From GCA-2786165 sp964625775 (GTDB lineage: Bacteria > Pseudomonadota > Gammaproteobacteria > Legionellales > Legionellaceae), in the NCBI GenBank assembly GCA_964625775.1, contig CAZVEH010000002.1, positions 1 through 64,000 on the forward strand: DNA of 64,000 bases. Direction: 5' to 3'. A model generated the notes under the pieces. That model worked only from the letters and a program-made list of their open reading frames with translations. It made no database searches and was not told the DNA's origin. Of this stretch, positions 7,993-17,704 are shown in pieces; positions within the stretch are counted from its first letter, which is position 1; each line of letters opens with the position of its first letter. The position numbers were made by a program, and so were the translations under genes.

Positions 7993-10691
7993 TTCTCCTT
8001 GTGGTTACGAATCGGTTGATTTGCATTTTCTATAATCTGTGTAGCATCACTTTCAATTTGTTTGGCACTTTTAGCGTTAAGCTTTTTAAACGAGTCTAAT
8101 GAAGGTTGGTTTATGGAAGAAAACTCGTTTTGCACCGCTCTTGCTTGGATCTCATTCTCCCCATCACGCAAGGTCTGGTGTACTTGTGAATGACGGCTAA
8201 GCTCCTGAGATTCGTGTTGATATCCCTTTAACATGTCTTTTTGGCTCACATCGAGCATACTCTCCACTTGATGTTGAACCGCGGTTTTCCCACCTTGAGA
8301 GTTTAAAAACTCTTGTGCCCACATTTTTTGTGTTGCAATGCTCATGTTATCTACTTTAAGCATGGTAGCCTCACCTCGTTCACCATAGTTTTGCATGACC
8401 CAGTTGTGGAAGGGTTGATTTAGGTTTGCATCGATAGAATCTGATGACTCTTTTGCGATACTTGCAGCTTTTTGATACTGCTCACCCCTTGTGTATTCAC
8501 TGGTTGATTGATGAAGCAATGCATCCCCTTTTGAAAAATGTGCTGCAATTTGTTCTTGTTTACTCATGTTTTTCGTATCACTTACATCTAAGTGGTGGCT
8601 GGTTGCGGTTGAAATCATATGTTGATAAGCGTCATGGAACGCTTTACCTTCACTTGAGTTTTGAAATTCTTGCTGACTCACGTTATAAGATTGCCCTGCC
8701 CTGTAATTCACATGCCCTTGTGCAGATAGCCCAGTTAACATAGCAGCACCCTTCCCTGCCAACGAGTCATGGGTGTTGAATTGCACTCCAACAGCCGCTT
8801 CCATACCAATTTGGGCCGATTTATCGACATGTTTATTATGTTGGCTAATGCTATCTTGCATAACGCGCAAATCATGACCAATGCTATCGTTTGTGGTGTT
8901 TGAGACTCCAGAGCCCATTCGATAGTCATTACTATCCGTATCAGAAAACTGGCTAAGGGTATTGAGTCCTGATTGAAAATGGGAGTCCGCTGAGGTTCTT
9001 AAATGAGAGGCGGTAGCAAAAGATTGACTTGCACTTTGATGCAATGACTCGACGACCCTATCAGATCCATGAACACTAACGGCAGAATTTGATATAGCAG
9101 GCATCACATTAGCAATGTGAGAACCATCAGCCGCAATACTTGAAATCGCGCCATTTGGCATCTGTCGGCTACTCATGCCTTCAAAATGGGTTCTATTGGT
9201 ATCAAACTTATGAGCATTCATGTTGTCATAATTCATATTCCAACCACTGTAAGATGCCAAAGACACATTACCTGTAGCGGCATTTTGTGCCTCTCCAACT
9301 GAAAGTGATTGCGCAATGCCACCAAAATGTTGTGCCGCGTTATTCAACACAAAGGACAACCCTTTGGTAATGTAATAAGCCAAAAATGGCACCGAAGCCG
9401 CTAAGGCACCTGCGGTATATGCAAAATTAGAATGATGATTAGAAAGAATATCGATATTAGAAAAGGTAATATTTACTTTTTCAATTTCAGACATGCTTAT
9501 TGGGGCTTTGCCTGCTATAGATACAAAAAAATGAATAATCACAAACATGGGTGGCCAACTCCATAGATAGATTTGTGATTGTAAGAAATGAGTGTAGACA
9601 TTCTGAGTGAGTGGTAAGAGTGCTAGCAATAAAATCAGTGGGAAAAGACAGATGGTAAGCATCCAAATCACGGTCATAAAATAAGGCAATCGAAAACCCG
9701 CTAGCCAAAAGGTATTCGCTTCTGCGATATGCATTTTTTGCATACTTACCGTATTGGTGTAGTTCATCAAAGCAGCGTCTGCGCCACTAAAAGCAAATGC
9801 ATCTTTTGCCGCATCGCGGGTTGCGTTAATCAGTATATTTTGTGTGAGAATTTCTGCAGAATTTTTAGAGATACCCGTGTAATACTGATGAGCACTCTGT
9901 AATTTACCGCTAAATCTCCCTGTATCTGTTTTGCCATCTAAAGAGGCATTAAGGCGCTTTAATTCTCCGTCAACAAACCCCTTTAACCTCATGGGAAGAT
10001 TTTTCGAGGCGTTGCCCTTACCACCAGCAGCATCTATACATGACATATTGCTACCATCATGTAATACCACCCGATAAATAGGCGATGGACTATCAAAATA
10101 TAGCGACTTTAATTCACTTGAATTCACAAGCTCATTTGGCTTAATGCTATTACTGCCTAAAAGTTTGGCAGTGAAAACACACTGCCTTAGATAAGCGCTC
10201 ATGTCAAAAAGCAGATTAGGATTAGAGGATAGATTTGCAGATGTAGAAGCCAAAAACACCCTTGATCCAAAAATCATTCCCGATTTCACATAATCTAAAT
10301 CATCTACCGTATGAAATAGATGTTGAAATGTCATCGTTATGCCATTGCCCATAGTACTGATGATAGATGCAGGCAGCGCGAGTCCAATAGGCACATGATC
10401 AACAACCATAGCAGATTGTGCCGAATATGGGTGCTGCATATCCAAAATTGCCACAGGAACTTTAATCCCGAGTAACACATAGGTAACAAAAAAACCTGTG
10501 ACTAGATATCTTGTAATAGCCTCAAATTTTTTACCCACAATATACTGATAGGCTGTCACCAAAACTGCAAATGTACTTACAATGCTGACAGCAGAACCAA
10601 AAGTTCCTTCGTTTAAAATGCCAACAACAGCATCAAGAGCCTCCTTAAAAAACTCACTATTTAAAGGGGTATAGATGGTCAAAATACTCAT
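7989..10691 (-). CDS. traG: TraG mating-pair stabilisation and exclusion protein
   Basis: A 900-residue protein with the expected TraG plan: hydrophobic segments near residues 35-80 (including YLVTGFFVTYVLLGIKVP), around 330-400 (FMTVIWMLTICLFPLILLL) and near 445, then a long soluble C-terminal region rich in Ser, Gln and His. In F the N-terminal part acts in pilus assembly, while the C-terminal region stabilises mating pairs and is the partner for TraS exclusion. The start overlaps traH by 4 bp and the stop overlaps the traS-position gene by 4 bp. F TraG is about 940 residues, so this copy looks full length. Confidence 0.92.
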   Translation of the reverse strand: MSILTIYTPLNSEFFKEALDAVVGILNEGTFGSAVSIVSTFAVLVTAYQYIVGKKFEAITRYLVTGFFVTYVLLGIKVPVAILDMQHPYSAQSAMVVDHVPIGLALPASIISTMGNGITMTFQHLFHTVDDLDYVKSGMIFGSRVFLASTSANLSSNPNLLFDMSAYLRQCVFTAKLLGSNSIKPNELVNSSELKSLYFDSPSPIYRVVLHDGSNMSCIDAAGGKGNASKNLPMRLKGFVDGELKRLNASLDGKTDTGRFSGKLQSAHQYYTGISKNSAEILTQNILINATRDAAKDAFAFSGADAALMNYTNTVSMQKMHIAEANTFWLAGFRLPYFMTVIWMLTICLFPLILLLALLPLTQNVYTHFLQSQIYLWSWPPMFVIIHFFVSIAGKAPISMSEIEKVNITFSNIDILSNHHSNFAYTAGALAASVPFLAYYITKGLSFVLNNAAQHFGGIAQSLSVGEAQNAATGNVSLASYSGWNMNYDNMNAHKFDTNRTHFEGMSSRQMPNGAISSIAADGSHIANVMPAISNSAVSVHGSDRVVESLHQSASQSFATASHLRTSADSHFQSGLNTLSQFSDTDSNDYRMGSGVSNTTNDSIGHDLRVMQDSISQHNKHVDKSAQIGMEAAVGVQFNTHDSLAGKGAAMLTGLSAQGHVNYRAGQSYNVSQQEFQNSSEGKAFHDAYQHMISTATSHHLDVSDTKNMSKQEQIAAHFSKGDALLHQSTSEYTRGEQYQKAASIAKESSDSIDANLNQPFHNWVMQNYGERGEATMLKVDNMSIATQKMWAQEFLNSQGGKTAVQHQVESMLDVSQKDMLKGYQHESQELSRHSQVHQTLRDGENEIQARAVQNEFSSINQPSLDSFKKLNAKSAKQIESDATQIIENANQPIRNHKEK

Positions 10692-12085
10692 GGTACTTCT
10701 CCGTGATAAGCAGATCTTAGCATTGGGTTTAAAGCACTCAGCGCTTGCTTTACGTTGTTTTGTACAAGTTGATTGGTATTAAGGGCTGCATTAAACCGCT
10801 CGCGGCTCTCTGCACTAAAATTATCTACAAACATTTGAGCTGTCTGAATGCTTTTAAATAGCTTCTCTTCGTTGTGACTTCCAATGTCTTTGGACAGGAG
10901 TGCTGCGTGAATAGTCTGCAATGAGTTCGACAAATATTGTGCTAATAAGTCAGTCGCAATTGTTTGTGATAACTCATAGGCGCTTTGAATTCCAATGTTT
11001 TGAGAAGCCGACGCGCTAATTAGATTAAATACAGGGGCTTCTACCATCTCCATAAGGCCCCTATCTTCTGGATCGAGTGCACTGCCTTGTTTGATGTGAT
11101 TGTAGACTCGCTCCAGAATAATTTGAACTTTGTTCACCAATGCATCGTTCATGCCAATGGTATGGGTTTTTTCAGCGTCAATAACCAAGCAATCCTCGTT
11201 TTTGCATTGATAGCTTGGGATTTCACCACCATAAAGCATGGCTTTAATAAAATTTTGATTATTAGCAAGCGATGGATAAGCTTGAAGCGCTCCTTTTTTA
11301 TCAAAAATAATAGTGCCAGAAATTGACATGTATAATTCTTTTAAAGCTTTGTTATCACCTTGCATGAAGCGATTTTTCTTAAGCACATCCCATACCACAT
11401 TTGTATCAACCAATACTTGGTCTTTATATTCCGGGTTAGATTTGGCTTCATTCATTCTCTTCTCAATTTCGCCACCCGTAGAGCATTTTTGACGTGCCTC
11501 AGCCCAATCGCTAAAAGCACCATTGTTTTTTCCTAAATCCTCGCAAATTCTTTGATGTGCCGCACGATTTTTAGGCCAAACAGCCGCAGATGCCACCTCA
11601 CCAAGTTCGCAAGAATTAAGGTTGTTATTGTTTAAATCCGCAGCTAACTTCTGAGAAAACTGCAATGCATGCCCCATTTCAGGAAGTTCAGTTTCCAACG
11701 CAAGATTAAGTGCATATCCGCCTGAGCTCGATAAAATCGACTGCATAAATTTAACGATTTGATCCCCCGAAATGTATGAAAACCCACCTGCATATAAATC
11801 AATACCAGCACATCCAGACCGAAACCCCGGCGCATCGACATGTATGACTTGGATATTTTGAGGCTGACTTCGTGCATAAATAGAGCCAATGGATGCAAAG
11901 CCTGCAGCTTGTGACTCAAAAGAATGACTTCCTGTCACATTTGAAGAAAACCCGAGGTTATCAAAAAAATGGTTTAAATCATTTGCGATAGCAGAGCTTT
12001 TCGCCTCCAAATTAGCCGCAAAACTCATAGATACGGACGCACTTAGCACTGAGACAACCAATGCTATAAGGCTTCGTTTAAGCAT
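10688..12085 (-). CDS. traH: TraH pilus assembly protein
   Basis: 465 residues from the chosen ATG at 12085, which has a GAGGAG ribosome-binding site 7 bases upstream; an in-frame TTG 15 bases earlier is less likely. A clear signal peptide (MLKRSLIALVVSVLSAS, cleaved after SFA) sends it to the periplasm. Length, the glycine-rich FSYISGDQIVKFMQSILS region near residue 100 and the C-terminal helical part fit the TraH family of F-type systems, which works with TraF, TraU, TraW and TrbB in pilus extension. Overlaps trbB by 8 bp. Confidence 0.9.
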   Translation of the reverse strand: MLKRSLIALVVSVLSASVSMSFAANLEAKSSAIANDLNHFFDNLGFSSNVTGSHSFESQAAGFASIGSIYARSQPQNIQVIHVDAPGFRSGCAGIDLYAGGFSYISGDQIVKFMQSILSSSGGYALNLALETELPEMGHALQFSQKLAADLNNNNLNSCELGEVASAAVWPKNRAAHQRICEDLGKNNGAFSDWAEARQKCSTGGEIEKRMNEAKSNPEYKDQVLVDTNVVWDVLKKNRFMQGDNKALKELYMSISGTIIFDKKGALQAYPSLANNQNFIKAMLYGGEIPSYQCKNEDCLVIDAEKTHTIGMNDALVNKVQIILERVYNHIKQGSALDPEDRGLMEMVEAPVFNLISASASQNIGIQSAYELSQTIATDLLAQYLSNSLQTIHAALLSKDIGSHNEEKLFKSIQTAQMFVDNFSAESRERFNAALNTNQLVQNNVKQALSALNPMLRSAYHGEVP

Positions 12086-12572
12086 GAAACCGCTCCTCAA
12101 TATGGTCTAATAACTTGTCTACCCTTTGAGATAACTCATAAGGCTCAGCATCACCAAACAACACGGCATAAGCCTCATTTGTATGTTTGTTTACCAAAAA
12201 AAGCGCTGGAACTGTTGGCTTATAATTTCCGTCAACATAAAAGGTTTTAAAAATTTCTGGAGTTAGAGGTTGATTTGGAAATTCAGGTATTGGGCTGCCA
12301 TCAAAACCATAAGCCTTAACTTTTACGTAATAGGTATCAGCAAAGCTCTTTAGGATAGGCGCGAATTTTTGACAATGTGGGCAAGTTGCTTTGTATATGA
12401 AAACGAAATAATAGTTCTCTGAAAGCATTTTTTCCTTTTTGTTCAGAGCTTGATGCGGCTTAATTTTCATCTCTCGCATTTTTGCAATTTCTTGGATAGC
12501 CTCTAATGCGGGATTGGCCATACAAGGCAAAACCAAAATGATTGATATTATAAATACAGCTAGTTTTCTCAC
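12078..12572 (-). CDS. trbB: TrbB-like periplasmic thioredoxin-fold protein
   Basis: The longest frame opens at 12659, 86 bp inside traF, but a GTG at 12572 lies one base after the traF stop, has an AAGGGG ribosome-binding site, and starts exactly at the signal peptide (RKLAVFIISIILVLPCMA). I take that start: 164 residues. The mature protein has a thioredoxin-like fold with the redox motif CPHC in YKATCPHCQKFAP, and a cis-proline-like TVPALFLV later on. F TrbB is a disulfide isomerase for the cysteine-rich TraN and TraU, both of which are encoded here, so the same job is likely. Confidence 0.85.
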   Translation of the reverse strand: MRKLAVFIISIILVLPCMANPALEAIQEIAKMREMKIKPHQALNKKEKMLSENYYFVFIYKATCPHCQKFAPILKSFADTYYVKVKAYGFDGSPIPEFPNQPLTPEIFKTFYVDGNYKPTVPALFLVNKHTNEAYAVLFGDAEPYELSQRVDKLLDHIEERFHA

Positions 12573-12573
12573 T

Positions 12574-13359
12574 CTAAAGCCCCTTGTAGGTATAACGTTT
12601 ATAATCTGTAGCCAAATCCAAAAACCGTTCTTTAAGCTCGTTTGTTGAGACAAACCCATACGATAGCGCTGTCATTTTTTGAGTTTTTAAATTCACGAGA
12701 AACAAAGCCGGCATATAGCGTGACACAAGATTTATTTTATTTTGTATGAGACTTAAGGGTATTTTTCTTTGATTCGGCAACCCTTGTATAAGCACGCCAT
12801 CTGTTGAAACACAAATAGTCTCAAAATGTGACTCATCCACAAATGACATAAAATGATGGGAAAATTTCTTTGATATCGGATTGTGGCCCTCATAAAATAA
12901 AATCAATCCGTAAAGCTTTGCTCCAATTTTGATAGCTTTTTGAATCAAGTCTGATGTCATATCATTTCGAACCGCAATTGCTGAGTTATCCGTCGGGAAA
13001 TTGAGCCTGTGATCAAGTTCTGGGTGTAAAAGCAGTGCTTCTTGCCAAAACCGTACAAATTCTTGGTTTCGCGTGGCATAAAATTGCTGTGCTTTCATAT
13101 AGTCATAAGTTGCTTCAAGAGATGGTTCAAGCAAGGCCCGGGCTAACTTATTTTTTGTTTGGAGCCTAAGCCCCATCAGCTTGTCATATGGACTTTGCGG
13201 CGTGCTTCCTGATTTTTTTGGCTTTGTCTTCTTCTTACTTTCTTCAATGCTATACCAATGAAATCCATGAGGCGCTGGTGTATCTATGGTTGCCAAAACT
13301 TTTAAGGGGCTTAAAAAGCCTGCCAGAATTATAATTATTGAAAGCAGGTAATTATTCAT
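12574..13359 (-). CDS. traF: TraF pilus assembly protein (thioredoxin-like, no CXXC)
   Basis: A 261-residue protein with signal peptide (MNNYLLSIIIILAGFLSP) and the family hallmark GFHWY at residues 32-36, then a C-terminal thioredoxin-like domain. In place of a redox pair it has YGLILFYEGHNPISKKF, so it is a non-redox member as in F TraF. It acts in the periplasm in pilus assembly. The ATG overlaps the traN stop by 4 bp, and its own stop is followed after one base by the GTG of trbB, a strongly coupled arrangement. Confidence 0.9.
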   Translation of the reverse strand: MNNYLLSIIIILAGFLSPLKVLATIDTPAPHGFHWYSIEESKKKTKPKKSGSTPQSPYDKLMGLRLQTKNKLARALLEPSLEATYDYMKAQQFYATRNQEFVRFWQEALLLHPELDHRLNFPTDNSAIAVRNDMTSDLIQKAIKIGAKLYGLILFYEGHNPISKKFSHHFMSFVDESHFETICVSTDGVLIQGLPNQRKIPLSLIQNKINLVSRYMPALFLVNLKTQKMTALSYGFVSTNELKERFLDLATDYKRYTYKGL

Positions 13360-15125
13360 TTTGTCACCCTTTCTTTAACACGCTTTATCATTTCATCAGG
13401 GTTCATATTAGGATTCGTTATCAAAATCCCTGCATCACTATTGGGCTCTCCCTTTTGCTTATATCCATTGGGATAAATAGGTTTGACGAACTCTATTTCT
13501 TTGAAATCAAGCGCCGTCAACTCATCAACACTCATGCCCGAACACGTAGGAGATTCGGCCGTTCCAAGCACATCAGGACTCACTTGCTTTAGCCTGCCTT
13601 CTTGTAAAATGCGCGAGATCTTAGAGTCGAATACGCAATAGGTGCGCTTGTATTCCAGACATAGCCCAAGTTCTTTCTTAGCACAAAACCTACCTAAGTA
13701 ATGGTCAAGATAATTTTGTTTAGCCATCCCTAAATCTCTATCCTCCTCTGAGCAATGGGCAAGATTAAGTGCCTTGCCCCAGCCTTTGCTTGAGCAGCAA
13801 TCAATAAAATTGAGTGGCAGCGCTTTGCATTGCACAACACGTCCTTTGAAAATGCTCGCTTGGGTTTTTTGAAAATCTTCTGCAGCTGCACCCAATACTG
13901 CAAGTTTTGAAATATTGTCAGCAAATGAGTCATTTTCACTCGGGGTTCTTGGGCTACAAGTTCCATCTGCACAAAAAACTTTTTTGATACACGGAATACT
14001 TTGCTTACATATCGTGTCGGAGCAGCTATAGGACTGTTTGTATTCAATACAAATGCCGTCTTGAAACTGATTGCAGGATGAACTCACTTGCAAGCACCCT
14101 TTGGATTTTTGACTTTCGCAGTTATCCGCATTCGAATAACTGCAAGCATAAGTTTGTCGCTCTTCCCAGCAGTCCCTAGTCACATCTAGACCGTTCATCG
14201 TGCGTGTTGCATTAGGAATCAAACAGATTTTGTCTTTTAAATGGCAAAGGCCTAGATTGGTATTAGTACAACTATCCTCCCATTTATCACTTGCCTCATA
14301 TAAACCTGATTCCAAATCAACATCAAATGAGATCTGTATGGGGTAATCACGTTTGAAACTCTTGCCGACCCATAATGAAAAGGTCCCTTCACAATTTGGT
14401 AATCGACTGATATTGACCCAAGTCGCCCAATCTCGGTTGTTTCTAATCGAGACGTGATACATATTGATATGATGACATCCATGCTCAAATCTAATTGGTT
14501 GGCTAACACGCGTATAAATCGTATTTCTACCCCAACCCTGCATTAAATTAACATCAATTGAGCCTTTCCAATTTTTATGAACCATCACCTCAACATCAAT
14601 ATGCATTGTTCGATGCTCTTTATCGACATTCACAATGCGCTTTCTAATACAGTCCTTATCCGGCAATGATTTTGAAACAAGACAGGTCTCAAAATGAGTG
14701 ACATTCTCGCAAGTCTTAGGGGTGTTTTCGCAATCACCACCCTGGGAGAACAGTTTATCGCTTTGTTCTTCAATAGATTTGGCATAAGCAATTGCAGGAT
14801 TTTGGTCGTTTTTCTCAAAATGATGCCCACTCGCCTCTGTTAGAATAATTTTGCTTGTCTCGTCCTCTTGCACGCGAGAAAGCGCTCTTTCTTTCAAGTC
14901 AGTTCTTTCTGCTTCAATACCTTTGTAAAGCTGAGCCTCTGATGGGTTTTGAGTGTAATTCTTGAAATGTTGCTCAGGCTTAAATTCTCGCATGGCATTC
15001 AAAGGTTGATCTTTGAGCTGACTTAAGTCTTTTTTATATTGCGAAAAGGCCTCATCGATGCTTTGAGCAATCAATACTTGCGTAAGCAAAATCATGACAA
15101 TACCTACAAATACTTTTTTAGACAT
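13356..15125 (-). CDS. traN: TraN outer-membrane adhesin for mating pairs
   Basis: 589 residues from the ATG at 15125, which directly precedes a signal peptide (MSKKVFVGIVMILLTQVLIA) and overlaps trbC by 8 bp; an upstream GTG at 15158 would add 11 residues before the signal peptide. The protein is very cysteine-rich, with more than twenty Cys between about residues 130 and 510 (for example CLQVSSSCNQFQDGICIEY), typical of TraN, which sits in the outer membrane and contacts the recipient surface. Its many disulfides explain the nearby TrbB-like isomerase. Length is close to F TraN (about 600). Confidence 0.92.
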   Translation of the reverse strand: MSKKVFVGIVMILLTQVLIAQSIDEAFSQYKKDLSQLKDQPLNAMREFKPEQHFKNYTQNPSEAQLYKGIEAERTDLKERALSRVQEDETSKIILTEASGHHFEKNDQNPAIAYAKSIEEQSDKLFSQGGDCENTPKTCENVTHFETCLVSKSLPDKDCIRKRIVNVDKEHRTMHIDVEVMVHKNWKGSIDVNLMQGWGRNTIYTRVSQPIRFEHGCHHINMYHVSIRNNRDWATWVNISRLPNCEGTFSLWVGKSFKRDYPIQISFDVDLESGLYEASDKWEDSCTNTNLGLCHLKDKICLIPNATRTMNGLDVTRDCWEERQTYACSYSNADNCESQKSKGCLQVSSSCNQFQDGICIEYKQSYSCSDTICKQSIPCIKKVFCADGTCSPRTPSENDSFADNISKLAVLGAAAEDFQKTQASIFKGRVVQCKALPLNFIDCCSSKGWGKALNLAHCSEEDRDLGMAKQNYLDHYLGRFCAKKELGLCLEYKRTYCVFDSKISRILQEGRLKQVSPDVLGTAESPTCSGMSVDELTALDFKEIEFVKPIYPNGYKQKGEPNSDAGILITNPNMNPDEMIKRVKERVTK

Positions 15126-15762
15126 GATGTTTATCCAAGATTTTTTGTGCCACTCCACCTAGCTCACCTTTTTGTGCAATAAGTCTTAATGAATCAGCAA
15201 TCTTACTGTTGCCATAAACCACATCAAATTTTTGTGAAGCACAGGACGTATGAGGCAAGCAATTGCTCGATCTTTCAACCACAACCAAAGCCGGAACTTT
15301 TTCGATATGGAGCTCTTGAAACCAAAATGGATCGATAGAGATCCCTTCAAAATTGAAGTTTTCTTTCGATGCTTTTTTATTGAGCTTATAGAACGTATCA
15401 ACAGTTTTTTTAAAGTCGTCCTCTTTTAATCCTTTGATAATGAGCGGAATACCGTAATGAGATGCCTCATCGGCAAGACTGAATAGAAGATTTTTTGGCA
15501 TAGAAAAAGAGACAAACAGCATTGTATCTACAAGCATACCGTTCTTGTTTTGAGACATGCGTTCTTGAGTCTTTAATTGCTCAATAAGCGATTGATGCTC
15601 TGTGCGCAGAGATTCTGAGTGCTGTTTAAGCTTTGCAAAGTCTTGGTCTTTGATTTGTGATTGCAACACCTCGGCTTGGGCTTTTGTTGCATTCAAAAAA
15701 TCATTGGTATTTGCATGCACTAAGAAACTTGCCAACATTAGAATAAACCCCGTTTTGTACAT
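15118..15762 (-). CDS. trbC: F-type TrbC pilus assembly protein
   Basis: The chosen ATG at 15762 has an AGGGG ribosome-binding site 8 bases upstream and starts a signal peptide (MYKTGFILMLASFLVHA); the longer frame opens 48 bases earlier without such a site. The 214-residue protein has a coiled N-terminal part (about 20-80) and the F-type TrbC domain, with MLFVSFSMPKNLLFSLADEA and IEKVPALVVV. In F, TrbC is periplasmic, cooperates with TraW (fused to it in some plasmids) and is needed for pilus assembly. It follows traU by 17 bp. Confidence 0.9.
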   Translation of the reverse strand: MYKTGFILMLASFLVHANTNDFLNATKAQAEVLQSQIKDQDFAKLKQHSESLRTEHQSLIEQLKTQERMSQNKNGMLVDTMLFVSFSMPKNLLFSLADEASHYGIPLIIKGLKEDDFKKTVDTFYKLNKKASKENFNFEGISIDPFWFQELHIEKVPALVVVERSSNCLPHTSCASQKFDVVYGNSKIADSLRLIAQKGELGGVAQKILDKHHV

Positions 15763-15779
15763 TGATACGCCCCTATTTG

Positions 15780-16769
15780 TTATAAAAAACAACAATTTCT
15801 TTTCTTCCACACTAAAAACCCGAAATTGTCACCATCTTTAGGGTTCACGTGCCCTGCTTCAAAGGTCACAACCGATTTACCAAACGGGTAACAATGACGC
15901 GCATCAGGAATAGTATTCACAAGCTCGTAGCGATAACGACTTTTAGGCATAATTGCAGAGTACTTGGTCTTGCATATGGCTGGATTTTGCGGTGTGTACT
16001 CGCCAATAGAGTCTTTGATAGCGCCCAATCGATGTAATTTAAAATCGGTACGCTCGACCAACAATACCGCGGCTTGCAAAGGACTTGCTTGATGCGCCAC
16101 AAACCCTGTCAATGGATAGGTAGACCCTTGAGATCCTTGGCACCAAAAAAGCTTGTCGATAGCGGTTGCGGCAAGAGTTGTGGTTGCATCCAATGCGCAC
16201 GATGCTCTTGCAATAGGGCTTGAAAATAAAACGGCTTCTGGATTTTCAATAAAAGACAGCTCCGAGTCATTCCACTGAGGATCAAGTTCTGAAAGATAGG
16301 CAACGTCAAAGTCTTCTTTTTCAAAGCAACCTTCACTCATTAGAATCTGCAACCAATATATCAAGGGATATTTATACCAATGCACATAGTAAAAAGCGTT
16401 CCTGCCATCCACATCTGAAAAATTACTGCCCCCTAAAGATTGATTTTTAATAGGGAGCTTTATACCAAGATTGACCATGCAATAAGGATTTTTAGTCACA
16501 TCTACGATAGCTGTAGGTTCCCAATAGCCAATGGTAATGCCCTCTCTTTCCCCAAATTCGGCATGACAAGCACATACAGGACTTTTAGGGTTGGCAGTAT
16601 CAGGATAGCTAGATTTCACAATACGAGATTTTCCAACCGTTAAAGGAAATAAGCAGTTCCAACACACGTCTGTAATAGGGTTAATGAAATGACCCTTGCA
16701 AGAAGACGCTTCAACAAAATTTGTAAAAACACAGCTGAGGACGGTGAATAGCAATATGATTTTACGCAT
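15780..16769 (-). CDS. traU: TraU pilus assembly and DNA transfer protein
   Basis: A 329-residue periplasmic protein: signal peptide ending VEASS, then the typical start CKGHFINPITDVCWNCLFP and conserved cysteines throughout, which is the TraU pattern. F TraU (about 330 residues) affects DNA transfer more than pilus growth and interacts with TraF, TraH, TraW and TrbB. Overlaps traW by 8 bp. The order W-U-trbC-N is as in F. Confidence 0.93.
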   Translation of the reverse strand: MRKIILLFTVLSCVFTNFVEASSCKGHFINPITDVCWNCLFPLTVGKSRIVKSSYPDTANPKSPVCACHAEFGEREGITIGYWEPTAIVDVTKNPYCMVNLGIKLPIKNQSLGGSNFSDVDGRNAFYYVHWYKYPLIYWLQILMSEGCFEKEDFDVAYLSELDPQWNDSELSFIENPEAVLFSSPIARASCALDATTTLAATAIDKLFWCQGSQGSTYPLTGFVAHQASPLQAAVLLVERTDFKLHRLGAIKDSIGEYTPQNPAICKTKYSAIMPKSRYRYELVNTIPDARHCYPFGKSVVTFEAGHVNPKDGDNFGFLVWKKRNCCFL

Positions 16770-17382
16770 CTCCCACCCCTATTTCTTGAATTTTCCATTG
16801 TTTCTTATCTTGGGCAACCACTGCTGGCACATGCTCAAGATGGTAATAACGGCTTAATTTGCCGCCCATATCAAAATAAATGCGCCCAATATTTTCAGAT
16901 GCCTCTTTAATATCCCCTTTCGTTAAAATGAATTTCACCAGCTCATAATCTTTGTAATGCTTTTTAACCCAGGCTCTTTGCTCTTTGTCATCCGCATCAA
17001 AAAAGAAAAGTGTTTTTCGATAAGTCACATAATCAAAGGGGTTGATGTAGACCCCTTTTTTGGCGATTAATTGTCCGTCAGGCGTCGTGATGTCTTCATT
17101 GACCATAACCTCAGGATTTACGTAATAGGTTTTTGGATCTCTTGTTGTTGTTAATTGAACAGGCTTTGGTCTTATAATGCGCTTAGTCATATCTTCTTGC
17201 AGCGCTTTCTCTAGCTTGTCTAAACTTCCCTCTGATTTCATATGATTTAAACGCGCCAAGATAACCTCTCGAATATCATGTTCTTGGACATCGAAAATCT
17301 TCCCGTTATTACCCAAATCCAATGCCATGATTGATTGCGATATAAAAATAGCCGCTAAAGAAATGAGCGATTTATTTGTCAT
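16762..17382 (-). CDS. traW: TraW pilus assembly protein
   Basis: 206 residues with a signal peptide (SLISLAAIFISQSIMA) and the TraW landmarks: YYVNPEVMVNEDI, a Pro-Phe step INPFDYVTYRKTLFFFDADD and the ending YYHLEHVPAVV. It is a periplasmic partner of TrbC and TraU in F-type systems. The start lies 11 bp inside the trbI reading frame and the stop overlaps traU by 8 bp. Confidence 0.93.
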   Translation of the reverse strand: MTNKSLISLAAIFISQSIMALDLGNNGKIFDVQEHDIREVILARLNHMKSEGSLDKLEKALQEDMTKRIIRPKPVQLTTTRDPKTYYVNPEVMVNEDITTPDGQLIAKKGVYINPFDYVTYRKTLFFFDADDKEQRAWVKKHYKDYELVKFILTKGDIKEASENIGRIYFDMGGKLSRYYHLEHVPAVVAQDKKQWKIQEIGVGDA

Positions 17383-17704
17383 TGCGCACCTCGCTCAATG
17401 TCTTTTTAATAACGTTTGATGTGATATCAAACGTATTTTGTGACACAAATACTTGTGCATTGATAACCGTGACCTTGTGCGCTTTTGCATACTCTTCTAT
17501 TGCATAAGGCAATTGTCGACTGAATTTCTTCATAAGAGCTGCTTGGCTTGAGGGCGCAAGGCTCGTTTTAGAGAGCATGACAGCCGTTACTTCAACCGCA
17601 CGCTTTACATCAACTGCCACAAGTTTTTTATCGCACAGACTCTTAACACTTAAAATCAGTGCGATTGTGCCAAGCAAAAGACCTGCGTAATCATGAAGTT
17701 TCAT
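17372..17704 (-). CDS. trbI: TrbI-like inner-membrane protein
   Basis: The open frame begins at 17770, but the ATG at 17704 has a GGAG ribosome-binding site 6 bases upstream and starts right at the membrane anchor (YAGLLLGTIALILSVKSL). This gives 110 residues, close to F TrbI (128). The C-terminal part, HKVTVINAQVFVSQNTFDIT, carries the family feature of a beta-rich stretch ending in D-I-T. F TrbI modulates pilus retraction. It overlaps traC by 14 bp and sits between traC and traW exactly as in F. Confidence 0.82.
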   Translation of the reverse strand: MKLHDYAGLLLGTIALILSVKSLCDKKLVAVDVKRAVEVTAVMLSKTSLAPSSQAALMKKFSRQLPYAIEEYAKAHKVTVINAQVFVSQNTFDITSNVIKKTLSEVRNDK